A stretch of DNA of 64,000 bases, taken from NCBI GenBank assembly GCA_025267735.1, contig CM046299.1, forward strand, positions 20,234,232 to 20,298,231, given 5' to 3'. This stretch comes from Mactra quadrangularis. Taxonomy: Eukaryota; Mollusca; Bivalvia; Venerida; Mactridae. Made by a program: the position numbers and the translations under genes. The notes under the pieces are model-generated. The model did no database searches and was not told the DNA's origin. It was given only the letters and a program-made list of their open reading frames with translations. This document shows positions 1 through 10,335 of this stretch, in pieces. Position 1 is the first letter of the stretch, and every line of letters begins with the position of its first letter.

Positions 1-1227
1 GAACTTTGAGAGCTTGATTGACTTAACTGAAAATTGCAATATAGACTTAATGCTTGAGTGTGATGCTTCCAATTGACTTACATATATTTGACCATATTAC
101 TTTAACTGATTACTATTGAGTAAATGGCTTCCAAGTTCATGATAGTAAATAACTTTACTTCCAGATACTTGAATACTGCTTTAAATTAATTAATATAATA
201 TTTAATTTATTTCCATCTCTTGGCTGATCTGTATTGATCTATAAATTAAAGTTGAAATAATTAAATGCAATATATATGCCTCATTGATTTAGAATTCATG
301 AAGTTTAGACTTTATAATTTTACAGCTAGAAATAATTTTAAAACATTGCTCAGTATTCTTCAGTTTCATACTTACATTTGGAATTTGTTAGGATCATTGC
401 TTGAGACTTCAGTATATATAAGAATATGGCGTATTTCATCAAAGTATGGGTTTGGGAAGGGTTTCAAACAAATGTCAAGTCTGACTGCCTATAATTGAAA
501 TGTGTGTCATAAGATCTTGTATCAGTACGACTGAACTTCCATGATTGTTTCATGAGCAATGGGGCTCATTAGCTTTTATATTTATTCAGCATTGAAATAA
601 TTGAGACTTAAAATTGCTTTCTTTCTAACATATCAATTTAATTGATCATAAGGGTGACTTTGGCCAAGTTAATACATGTAATGTTTCCATGATATCATTT
701 AATAGGTTAATATTTCATAATTCTCTGCTTATAATAAACTTTAAACTTTGAGTGTTGATAGAACTACATTAAAGATGTTTAGAGGGCTGTAACATGCAAG
801 TTTATTGATAATACATAGAATCTAATTTCTATGATACTTTAGGCAGATAAAATTTAGTACAATAAAATGGTGAAATGTGATGTTGAAATCTTGTTCAATA
901 TAGTAAACAAATACTCACAAGATCTTAAATAATGATGTGAAGGAAATTTAACGAAACTTAATAAATTTAGATATACATGTATAATAGAGTGTATTTACAC
1001 ACATATTACTTTCAAATCTAAAAATGAAATCAAAATTAATGATGTCTTTTTTGACAAGGAAGATTTTTTCAGCATTTGACTAATACTGTTGGTCTCATTT
1101 TGATACACTTTGAATTATGTCTCAAAAGTGCTTGGTTTGAGGAATGCTCTTATAGAGCATGATTTTAGTGTATAATCTACATTTCACATCAATACATTCT
1201 GATTTAACTCTGTGTTTCAACACTGAG
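1..1227. other. AT-rich non-coding stretch
   Basis: No exon-like segment, RNA gene or tandem array is visible. Open frames here are short, AT-driven and have no recognisable protein content. Confidence 0.6.
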
Positions 1228-1450
1228 TAGGTCTGTTGTGAGTTCAGTTACCGCAAATGTTACAGAACGTTCCGTTACGATACATATGGAACTCATCGGC
1301 CATTTATTCCGTAAATTTTGAAACATCACTCATTGCCTTTCGATCGCATATTTGTGTATTAGATTAGATTATTCACAGCGAATGGCAGAGGAGTTCCTAA
1401 TGTATCGTTATGTAACGTTCTGTAACGTTTTGTGTAATTGAAAACGCTAC
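1228..1450. mobile_element. Foldback MITE, family B copy 1
   Basis: The two ends are imperfect inverted repeats. The left arm carries AACGTTCCGTTACGATACAT and the right arm the matching TGTATCGTTATGTAACGTTC. The centre reads as AAACATCACTCATTGCC. The same arms and the same centre recur in the longer copy at 52004-52323 and in a partial copy near 37795-37965. No transposase is encoded. It is a non-autonomous DNA element. Confidence 0.75.
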
Positions 1451-2202
1451 TGTTGCATCTAGACAATGGTCTCAGTTCATGGGCCTAGTACATTGAATAA
1501 CAAATTCTGTTGTATAATGTACTGAGATTCAGGGACTGAAACCATTGACCCCACCCCCTGTCTATTGATGGTTGGTTTGGTTTTAACTCTTTGTTTCAAC
1601 ACACTGTACAACATTACAAACTTCTGGTAGTATAAAATCATGGAAATGCCACCACCTTTCTCAGAGAACTCAGTGAAGCATCATTTTGAACCCTCCCCCC
1701 TCATGAACACCCACCTCTCATGCATGCTCCCTTTCGCCTCTCGGACCACCCTCTCCTTATCAACCCCCTATGAACTTTGCTGGCGCTGTTTGGGTCACCC
1801 AGTCTGCAAGGTACTTGAACATTATGTATGCCAAAACCCCTCCAGGATTTTTCCAGTCAGGCTTTGGCATGTTCTCAGCCCATGTGATATCGGCACCACT
1901 GGAAGGGCCTGGCACATGGGTTCATGTATCTCAACCTAAGGTATTGAAGGGCAAAGCAAACTTTGTTGGTATCATGGTCTCTCTCAAGTTCCATGGCTAA
2001 GGAGTTAAGGGATTTCTCTCTGGGTACATGGCAAAGGAGTTGAGGGTTTTCTTTTATTTTTTTTTATTTTTCATTATTTTTTATGAGTTGTATGATATGT
2101 TGTATTTGAATGTTTTTTACTTATTTTACATGTAATTATTATCAAGAACTGTTGTTATGAAGTCAAAATGTTTCAAACTTTTGTTCTATTTTCTTTTTAC
2201 AG
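1451..2202. other. Unrecognised GC-richer segment (about 1640-2000)
   Basis: Between about 1640 and 2000 the base composition rises well above the surrounding DNA, and overlapping open frames appear on both strands. The plus-strand frame from 1770 to 2000 has varied, protein-like residues and a possible donor (CCTAAG then GTATTG near 1939), but I see no convincing acceptor and recognise no family. It may be an old exon, a retroelement fragment or chance. The next candidate exon downstream is at 2203. Confidence 0.3.
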
Positions 2203-2286
2203 GAAAACATTAGTTAGTATCAACACAAGAAGAACACATGAATTGATGGCAGAGTATGGTATGAAGAAAGAAGACATGGACTGTAT
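2203..2286 (+). CDS. Candidate internal exon of an unidentified gene
   Basis: A strong acceptor (T-rich tract ending TTTTTACAG) precedes an 84-bp segment that stops at a consensus donor, GTGAGT. Only one frame is open, with phase 2 at both ends. It gives about 27 residues, charged and hydrophilic, containing RRTHELMAEYG and KKEDMD. I do not recognise the family and see no clear partner exon: the DNA after it turns into AT-rich sequence and then a 46-bp satellite. It could be an exon of a gene extending beyond the window or a decayed one. The support is splice-site quality and a lysine/glutamate-rich reading that is unusual in this AT-rich DNA. Confidence 0.35.
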
Positions 2287-2764
2287 GTGAGTTTTTTGTT
2301 TATAATTTCATATTGTGTTTTATATTATGCTTCTTATATTGATAACTGTGATATTTTTTATGATTTTCATATGAACATGTGTATTTGATGATAGATTTTA
2401 GAATGAAGTAAGTTTTTATATATTTGTGGTGTTTTTTTATCTTTTAATCTTGTTATATTATTTAGAATGTTTCTCATGTTTCTTATTTTATAACTCGGCT
2501 TTATTTATGACTTTTTATTTGTTTCATTTAGTTGTTCATTTATTTTATTTGATGCTTTTTTGTGTGAAAATAATATGTCTTTTTATTTGTAATTTTAGCA
2601 TTTGGTGTTTATTTTTCTATTTTCTACTTTAATTTATTTATTCTTATGTATTTAAATTGTAATGTAAACAAAATAAACTTCTCTTGATATTTTTATCACT
2701 TATTAACGACATGCACTTTTGTTATGGTTTCCATTTTTTTTGTATTAACAACTAATACCTTTGT
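2287..2764. other. T-rich spacer
   Basis: Extremely T-rich, low-complexity DNA between the candidate exon and the first satellite. The open frames are runs of phenylalanine, leucine and tyrosine caused by composition. No feature is supported. Confidence 0.6.
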
Positions 2765-5700
2765 TATAAGTTTAGTATTTTCTTACATATACAATGAGTT
2801 TTTTTATTTAAGTTTTAAGGTATTTTCAGCAACTTGTATTACTTATTATGGTTTTAGGGTATTTTCTTATATTAGAAAACATGTATGTCTATACATGTAT
2901 GTCTTGAGCGTATATTCTTATTTTAGCAACATGTACTTCTATTTCAGGTTATAGGGTACATTCTTATACTACCGAATTGTACTTCTACTTAAGGTTTTAG
3001 GGTATTTTCTTACATTAGCAATGAATTGTATTTATTATTTAGGTTTTAGGGTGTTTTCTTATACAAGCAACTTGTACTTGGTTTAGGGTATTTGCTTTTA
3101 TTAAGAACATATACTTTTATTTAAGGTTTAATAGTATTTTATTAATTGACAACCTATATTCAAGGTTTTAGGGTATTTTCTTTTATAAGCAACATGAACT
3201 TCTATTTAGTGTTTTAGGGTATTTTCTAATATTATCAACATGAACTTCTATTTAGTGTTTAAGGGTATTTTTTACATTTTAGCAACATGAACTTCATTTT
3301 AAGTGTTTTAGGATATTTTCTTATATTATCAACATGAACTTCTATTTAGTGTTTTAGGGTATTTTCTTATTTTAGCAACATGTACTTCTATTTAGTGTTT
3401 TAGGATATTTTCTTATATTATCAACATGAACTTCTATTTAGTGTTTTAGGGTATTTTCTTATTTTAGCAACATGTACTTCTATTTAGTGTTTTAGGGTAT
3501 TTTTTTATATTTTAGCAACATGTACTTCTATTTAGTGTTTTAGGATATTTTCTTATATTATCAACATGAACTTCTATTTAGTGTTTTAGGGTATTTTCTT
3601 ATTTTAGCAACATGTACTTCTATTTAGTGTTTTAGGGTATTTTTATATTTTAGCAACATGTACTTCTATTTAGTGTTTAAGGGTATTTTTTATATTTTAG
3701 CAACATGCACTTCTATTTAGTGTTTTAGGGATTTTTTTTATATTATCCACATGAACTTCTATTTAGTGTTTTAGGGTATTTCTTATTTTAGCAACATGTA
3801 CTTCTATTTAGTGTTTAAGGGTATTTTTTTATATTTTAGCAACATGTACTTCTATTTAGTGTTTTAGGGTATTTTCTTATTTTAGCAACATGTACTTCTA
3901 TTTAGTGTTTTAGGGTATTTTCTTATTTTAGCAACATGTACTTCTATTTAAGGTTTTAGGGTATTTTCTTATTTTAGCAATATGTACTTCTATTTAGTGT
4001 TTTAGGGTATTTTCTTATTTTAGCAACATGTACTTCTATTTAGTGTTTAAGGGTATTTTTTACATTTTAGCAACATGTACTTCATTTTTAGTGTTTTAGG
4101 ATATTTTCTTATTTTAGCAACATGTACTTCTATTTAAGGTTTTAGGGTATTTTCTCATCTAAGCATCATGTACATCATTTCTGGTTTTAGGGTGTTATTC
4201 ATATAAGAAACATGTATTTCTACTTAAAGTTTAAGGATATTTTCTAACATTAGCAACATGTACATTTAAATACGGGTTAAGAGTATTTCTAATGGTAGCA
4301 AATGTACTTTTACAAAAGGTTTTAGGGTATTCTTTATATTAGCAACATGTTTTCATTTCAGGTTTTAGGGTGATTTTATATCAGGAAAATGTACTTCTAT
4401 TAAAGGTTTTAGGGTATTTTCTTATATTAGCAACATGTACTTCTACGTAAGGTTTTATGGTATTTTCTTATATTAGCAACATGCAAATGTATTTAAGGTT
4501 TTAGGGTATTTTCTTATATTAGCGACATGTACTTCTACTAAAGGTTTTACAGTATTTTCTTATATTAGCAACATGCACATGTACTTAAGGTTTTAGGATA
4601 TTTTCTTATATTAGCGACATGTACTTCTACTAAAGGTTTTACAGTATTTTCTTATATTAGCAACATGCACATGTACTTAAGGTTTTAGGATATTTTCTTA
4701 TATTTGCAACGTGTACTTCTACTTAAGGTTTTAAGGTATTTTTATAATATTATATAAGCAACATGCACTTCTATTCAAGGTTTTATGGTATTTTCTTTTA
4801 TTAGCAACACATACTTCTACATAAGGTTTTAGGGTATTTTTCTAATATGAGCGACATGTACTTCTACTTAAGGTTTTATGGTAATTTCTTATATTAGCAA
4901 CATGCACATGTACTTAAGGTTTTAAGGTAATTCTTATATTAGCAACATGTACTTCTACTTAAGGTTTTACGGTAATTTCTTATATTAGCAACATGTATTT
5001 CTTCTTATGGTTTTAAGGTTATTTCTTATATAAGCAACATGCACTTCTACTTAAGGTTTTAAAGTAATTTCTTATATTAGCAACATGCACTTCTATTCAA
5101 GGTTTTAGGGTATTTTCTTTTATTACCAACATGTATTTCTACTTAAGGTTTAAGGTCTTATGTAAGCAACATGCACTTCTACTTAAGGATTAAGGGTACT
5201 TTCATTTTATTAGCAACATTTAATTCTACCTAAGGTTTTAGGGTATTTTCTTATATTAGCAAATTGTACACTTATTTAAGGGTTTCAATTATTTTCTTAT
5301 GGTAGCAACACATACTTCTATTTAGTGTTTTAGGATATTTTCTTTTCTTAACAACATGCACTTCTATTTAAGGTTTTAGGGTATTTTCTTTTATTAACTA
5401 CATGCACTTCTATTTAAGGTTTTAGGGTATTTTCTTTTATTAACTACATGTACTTCTATTTAGTGTTTTATGGTATTTTCTTATTTTAGCATCATGTACT
5501 TCTACTAAAGGTTTTAGGGTATTTTATTATATAAGCAACATTCACTTCTACTTAAGGTTTACAATAATGTCTTATATTAGCAACATGCACTTCTACTTAA
5601 GGTTTCTGGTAATTTCTTATATTAGCAACATGCACTTCTACTTAAGGTTTTAAGGTAATTTCTTTTATTAGCAGCTCACAATTCTACTTAAGATTTTAAG

Positions 5701-6275
5701 GTTATTTCTTTTATTAGCAACATGTACTTCTACTTAAGGTTTTAAGGTAATTTCTTATATTAGCAACATGCACTTCTATTCAAGGTTTTAGGGTATTTTC
5801 TTATATGAGCAACATGTATTTCTTCTTAAGGTTTTGAGGTAATGTCTTATGTTAGCAACTTGCACTTCTACTTAAGGTTTTAGGGTATTTTCTTATGGAA
5901 ACAACTTGACTTCTATTCAGTGTTTTAGGGTAATTTCTTATTTTATCATCATGTACTTTTACTTAAGGTTTTAGGGTATTTTCTTTTAATAACAACATGT
6001 ACTTCTATTTAAGGTTAGGAATTTTCTTATATAAGCACCATGCACTTCTACATAAAGTTTTAGGGTACTTTCTTATAGTAGCAACATGTATTCCTACTTA
6101 AGGTTTTAGGGTATTTTCTTGTAGTAGCAACATGTTCTTCTACTTAAGGTTTTATGGTATTTTCTTATATTAGCAACATGTACTTCTACTTAAGGGTATT
6201 TTCTTATTTAAGTAACATATACCTGTACTTGTGTTAAGAGTGTTAGGGTATTTTCTTAATAGAAACATGTACTTT
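2765..6275. repeat. 46-bp minisatellite array
   Basis: About 75 diverged copies of a 46-bp unit made of three blocks: TTTTAGGGTATTTTCTTA, then TTAGCAACATGTACTTCTA, then TTTAGTG or TTAAGG. A TTTAGTG subtype is frequent at about 3.2-4.1 kb and a TTAAGG subtype with TTATATTAGCAACATGTAC dominates 4.4-6.2 kb, so the array has at least two homogenised domains. Edges are degenerate. Each unit holds a single TTAGGG hexamer, but there is no telomeric run. The core block occurs in inverted orientation in the composite repeats at 9.3-10.3 kb and 17.4-19.3 kb. Confidence 0.93.
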
Positions 6276-7399
6276 CTTTTTTTACAATTTTAAATAATCC
6301 CCTGGTCACTGAATGCTTTATTTTTTTACATCTTTAGAACCACTGACTGACTTCTTCTTTATCGGTAATTTATGATCTTACTATGTTTGAGGTGATTTGG
6401 AATACCGGGAAAATACCTAGTTGAAAGAAGTAAGAAGACAAAAAATTCAGTGAATAAATAATGAAAATCTTTGGGTCCAGGGTATGACAGAAAACTGCTT
6501 CCAGCTGTGGCATCCCATAAATGGATGTGGGAAAGTGAGGCTGCCCTTCACCACAGTTGCCTCTAGGAGCATGTTGTTTATATATGAAAAAGCTGCTTTA
6601 ACCAGTCTTAAGTCATGAACAGAATGTATGTTTTAACAAATAAATTTTGAATTCTTATAGTTTTTTTAAAGTTTCATTTATGTATTATACATTGTATCAG
6701 AAGTTTATGTAACTACTGAATTTTATCCTTGCATGATTTTTGGTTTTAGGTTTAGGTTTTTCATGTCTTATGCCTTATTATCGAATTGTTATCTTTTTTA
6801 TTAAAACCATCTATGATAATTATGGTACTATAGTTTTAGAGGATAATATTATAAATAACTAACTTTTTCTTGCTAAATGCTGAATTACTGTCTTGTATTT
6901 ATTATTCAGTGAATAATTATGAAAATAAAACCAATAGAGAACATGCTTAAATTTATTAAAAATCAAAATTTGATTTTTTTAAGAGAATACTTGTGTAATA
7001 TTTTCTCACTTTACACCCTCATAGTGAAAAATGTTACTTTAATGTAGCTTCTAAATGTATTTCTTGTCTTTTACTGTAACCATAAAAGTTCACTTAAGCT
7101 GTCAAGAATAGTTTTAGGTATTTAAAATTTTTAGTCGTGCAATGCATAAGTTGATCTAAGATAATGAAAGTAGGCCTATGGTGCATTAGTACATTATAAT
7201 TAAATTCCCACATAGTTTTTTGACACTCATAGCTGCATTAGATAAGGTTTATAGTGATGGCTTGTTAGGACTTTGAATAATTAGTTTAACTCAATTGATG
7301 AAATTAATGAATATTTAGGTAATATATTTATACTAGACATTTAACAGGTTAAACAGGATACAGATATATGGTAAAATGTAATTTCTTTTTTCGACGTGA
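6276..7399. other. Spacer with a small GC-rich island
   Basis: Mostly unremarkable AT-rich DNA. At about 6475-6575 is a GC-rich island in which AGCTGTGG (6503-6510) can pair with CCACAGTT (6551-6558), closing a loop of about 40 nt that includes CATCCCAT and ATGGATG. It has no open frame of note. It could be a small structured RNA or a repeat fragment. Confidence 0.35.
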
Positions 7400-7450
7400 C
7401 ATCAGAAGGAAGAAAATAATTGAAAACTTCCATTTTGATTGACAGATTTT

Positions 7451-7680
7451 ATACATTGAACATAGTTTGGAAGATAGCTACAGATGACCTCTCCTTCTAA
7501 GTGGAAGAGTCCGCGGGCCTCAGAGCTGGATGAACGCCGAGCTGAGGGGGTTGTAAGAGTTGCCTGGTCTTACAAAAATGGGTTCAATAGCATGTCAACT
7601 AAACCGTGAGCTCTATGACTCATAGTACAGTGTGTGGGGTTTGTGAACATAGTGGTTGTTAAAATTATATCATCATTTTG
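7451..7680. repeat. Duplicated 230-bp structured unit, copy 1 (candidate ncRNA or SINE)
   Basis: Copy 1 of a unit repeated at 8424-8654 with only about three substitutions and one indel. The 50 bp upstream of each copy is clearly related but much more diverged. The core is GC-rich in an AT-rich setting and holds nested inverted repeats: CCTCAG with CTGAGG, and a perfect 8-bp stem TTGTAAGA (7551-7558) with TCTTACAA (7568-7575) around a 9-nt loop. Next is GGGTTCAATAGC, which resembles a pol III B box. There is no open reading frame. A small structured RNA gene or a tRNA-related SINE are the two readings. I recognise no known RNA family. Confidence 0.8.
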
Positions 7681-8423
7681 TTGTTACTAGCATTTAGAAA
7701 ACATAGTTTTACTGTAACTGAACAATGTTTAACCTTTCTTCTTGCTATATAGGTTAATAGAAAAGTGAGATTGATTTAGGAACACTTTCCTCCTTTGGTG
7801 AATGATAAATAATTTGAATTCTTACCATAAAGCTATAAAAGAGATAAATACTTGATGGAATATTTTAAAACTACATTTTTAAACTACATTATTTAACTAC
7901 ATTGTTGAACTACATTTTTGTACTTCACTTTTGAAACTACATGTATGTTCAAATTTTAACATTTTTATGTATTGAGACTTTGTATGTAACATCTTTGATA
8001 TCAATTAATGATTTAAGTTTAAATTTTGACTACTTCAATATCATTTATTTATGATATTGTGGTTTCATATTATCAAGGATTTAAGCATTTATTGATAATC
8101 AACATTAATTTGACTTGTAATTTTAATCTTAGGGTACTAAATATCTACAGCTTTAGCATTTGTCTATGAATTTAAGTGTACTATAATAATAAGTAGCTTT
8201 AAATTGAATTTATAAAGATGGACTTACAGGACTTAGATTAATATTTGTAAAATGTCACTGGTAGAATTAATTAAAGTAAGTAGATCTATTTGGGCTGTAT
8301 AATAACACAGAGATTTTACACATTCAGAAGGAAAAGATAATCACAAGAATGTAATTTCTTAAGTTTGACCATACTTCAGATGGAAGAAATAATAGAAAAC
8401 TACCATTTTGATTAACTGAATTT
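7681..8423. other. AT-rich spacer between the duplicated units
   Basis: No gene visible. A short run around 7866-7950 repeats ACTACATT-like words. The last 50 bp share weaker homology with the sequence before copy 1 of the structured unit. Confidence 0.5.
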
Positions 8424-8654
8424 ATACATTGAACATAGTTTGGAAGATAGCTACAGATGACCTCTCCTTCTAAGTGGAAGAGTCCGCGGGCCTCAGAGCT
8501 GGATGAACGCCGAGCTGAGGGGGTTGTAAGAGTTGCCTGGTCTTACAAAAATGGGTTCAATAGCATGTCAACCTAAACCGTGAGCTCTATGACTCACAGT
8601 ACAATGTATGGGGTTTGTGAACATAGTGGTTGTTAAAATTATATCATCATTTTG
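8424..8654. repeat. Duplicated 230-bp structured unit, copy 2 (candidate ncRNA or SINE)
   Basis: Near-identical to 7451-7680 across its full length and in the same orientation, about 973 bp downstream. All stems seen in copy 1 are preserved, including TTGTAAGA/TCTTACAA. The few differences fall near the 3' third, in CTCACAGTACAATGTATGG versus CTCATAGTACAGTGTGTGG. Both copies end in the same ATATCATCATTTTG. Confidence 0.8.
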
Positions 8655-8962
8655 TCAATGTTCAGAACTAGGAAATTCATTTACAGTAGGATTAACTTCT
8701 CTTAATTATTGTTTAGGATTAATGAACACAGTCATGTAGATTAAGAATATTGTCCTCAGTAAATAGATTATTAACATACTTCCATTTCTTCCTGTAAAGC
8801 ACATTAAGCTCAGTAGATAGGTGAATACTTAAAGTTATGAACACTACTTTTACAAGTACTTAATTATTTATCTTTCTGTTTCTTATTTCAACATTAATTT
8901 TTGATAAGATTTAAGTGTTTCTAATATTGAACTTATTTTCAAGCTGTAAATTTATAGTCTTC

Positions 8963-9033
8963 AGTGTTTAATATAAGGTGGTTTTGGATATAGCTGTTTT
9001 GAAGTTTTGGAGGCAATACTTACTAACAACACT
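8963..9033 (+). repeat. Hairpin repeat H, copy 1 (degenerate)
   Basis: Most diverged of five copies. It is bounded by AGTGTT and AACACT and contains ATATAGC and GGCAATAC in place of the paired GTATGGC and GCCATAC. It follows TTTATAGTCTTC, the leader seen before every copy. Confidence 0.6.
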
Positions 9034-9079
9034 TGAGTTTATTTTTTACTATATTAAGTGCGGATAATTTATAGTCCTT

Positions 9080-9144
9080 AGTGTTAAGGCAGTAAGGGTA
9101 TAGCTGTAAGGGGAGGTTTTAGAGGCCATACTTACTAATAACAT
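9080..9144 (+). repeat. Hairpin repeat H, copy 2
   Basis: Same leader and order as the other copies: AGTGTTAAGG, GTAAGGGTATAGC, a loop with AAGGGGAGGTTTT, then GGCCATACTTAC. One stem position is mismatched (GTATAGC against GCCATAC). Confidence 0.7.
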
Positions 9145-9238
9145 TAACATTAGTTTATCTATTTTGTGTTTTGTAGGTTTAACTTTTCTTTAGTTTGTTT
9201 TTGTACTATTTCCTAAGGAAGCATATTTTATAGTTCTT

Positions 9239-9305
9239 AGTGTTAAGGTGGTAAGGGTATGGCTATAAGGGGAGGTTTTTGGAGGCCATACTTACTAACA
9301 ACACT
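9239..9305 (+). repeat. Hairpin repeat H, copy 3
   Basis: The best-folding copy. AGTGTT pairs with the terminal AACACT. GTAAG-GG-TATGGC pairs with GCCATACTTAC apart from a two-base bulge, leaving a loop of about 20 nt. The size and shape resemble a microRNA precursor or a minimal foldback transposon. Confidence 0.75.
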
Positions 9306-10335
9306 TATTTGTCAATCAAGTAAAAAATAAAGTACATGTTGCTAATATAAGAAACTCAATCATCTTTATACATGCAGCTTAACTGTTCTGTTCCTTTCTA
9401 CTAAGATTAACATTTATTTATCATTTTGTTGATGCCCCAAATATACATTATGAATTTTTTATATTTTACGTCTATTAAGTAAAATGAAGTACAATGCTGC
9501 TAATATAAACCTTTTTATTATTTTTATGCTTGCAGCTATAATTGTTCTGATCTGTTCTGATCTGTTCTACTAACATTAACATTTATGTATTATTTTGTTG
9601 GTCAATATTGCTGGTTATATTTAAGGGCCAATTCAGTAAAAAATAAAGTACATGTTGCTAATATATGAAACCAAATTATTTTTTCATACATGTAGCTATA
9701 ATTGTTCTGTTCTGTTCTGTTTTGTTCCATTAACATTAACATTAGTGTATTAATTATTAAGTTTAGCATAATTTATAGTTCTTAGTGTTAAGGTGGTAAG
9801 GGTATGGCTATAAGGGGAGGTTTTGGAGGCCATACTAACTAACAATACTAATATTAATTTACTGTTTTAAAAGTTTTTTGTATTTTTTCATCATTCACTT
9901 ACATGTAAAAAATTTATTAATTAAGTAAAAATAAATTACATGTTGCTAATATAAGAAACTCAAATATCTTTATACATGCAGCTTAACTGTTCTGTTCTGA
10001 TCTACTGACATTAACATTTATATATTATTTTGTTGGTGCCCCAAATATATGTTATGAACTTCTTATTTTTCATGTCAATTAAGTAAAAATGAAGTACAAT
10101 GCTGCCAATATAAAAACCTTTTTATTATTTTTATGCATGTAACTATAGTTGTTCTGTTCTTTTATGATCTGTTCTACTAACATTAACAATTACATATTAT
10201 TTGGTGGTCAATATTGCTGCTTATATTTCAAGGTCAATTAAATAAAAAGTTAATGTTGCTTACATAAGAACCCCAATTTTTTTATACATGTAGCTAAAAT
10301 TGTTCTCCTCTGTACTGGTCTGTACTGTTTTATAA
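9306..10335. repeat. Composite repeat zone, left flank of the 42-bp array
   Basis: Diverged copies of a composite unit with three landmarks in order: AAGTAAAAAATAAAGTACATG, GTACATGTTGCTAATATAA, and a run of TTCTGT pentamer/hexamer words followed by CTACTAACATTAACATT. The second landmark is the reverse complement of the core of the 46-bp satellite. The same family resumes at 17.3 kb in the same orientation. Confidence 0.8.
9784..9849 (+). repeat. Hairpin repeat H, copy 4
   Basis: GTATGGC/GCCATAC stem intact. The closing stem is slightly decayed (AGTGTT against AATACT). The loop and leader match copies 3 and 5. Confidence 0.75.

Noticed and set aside
1640..2000. A coding exon in the GC-richer stretch
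   Set aside because: Open frames exist on both strands, no acceptor is convincing and no family is recognised. Kept only as an unassigned segment.
2765..6275. Telomeric DNA, because every 46-bp unit contains TTAGGG
   Set aside because: The hexamer occurs once per unit and never in tandem. It is part of a longer unrelated repeat.
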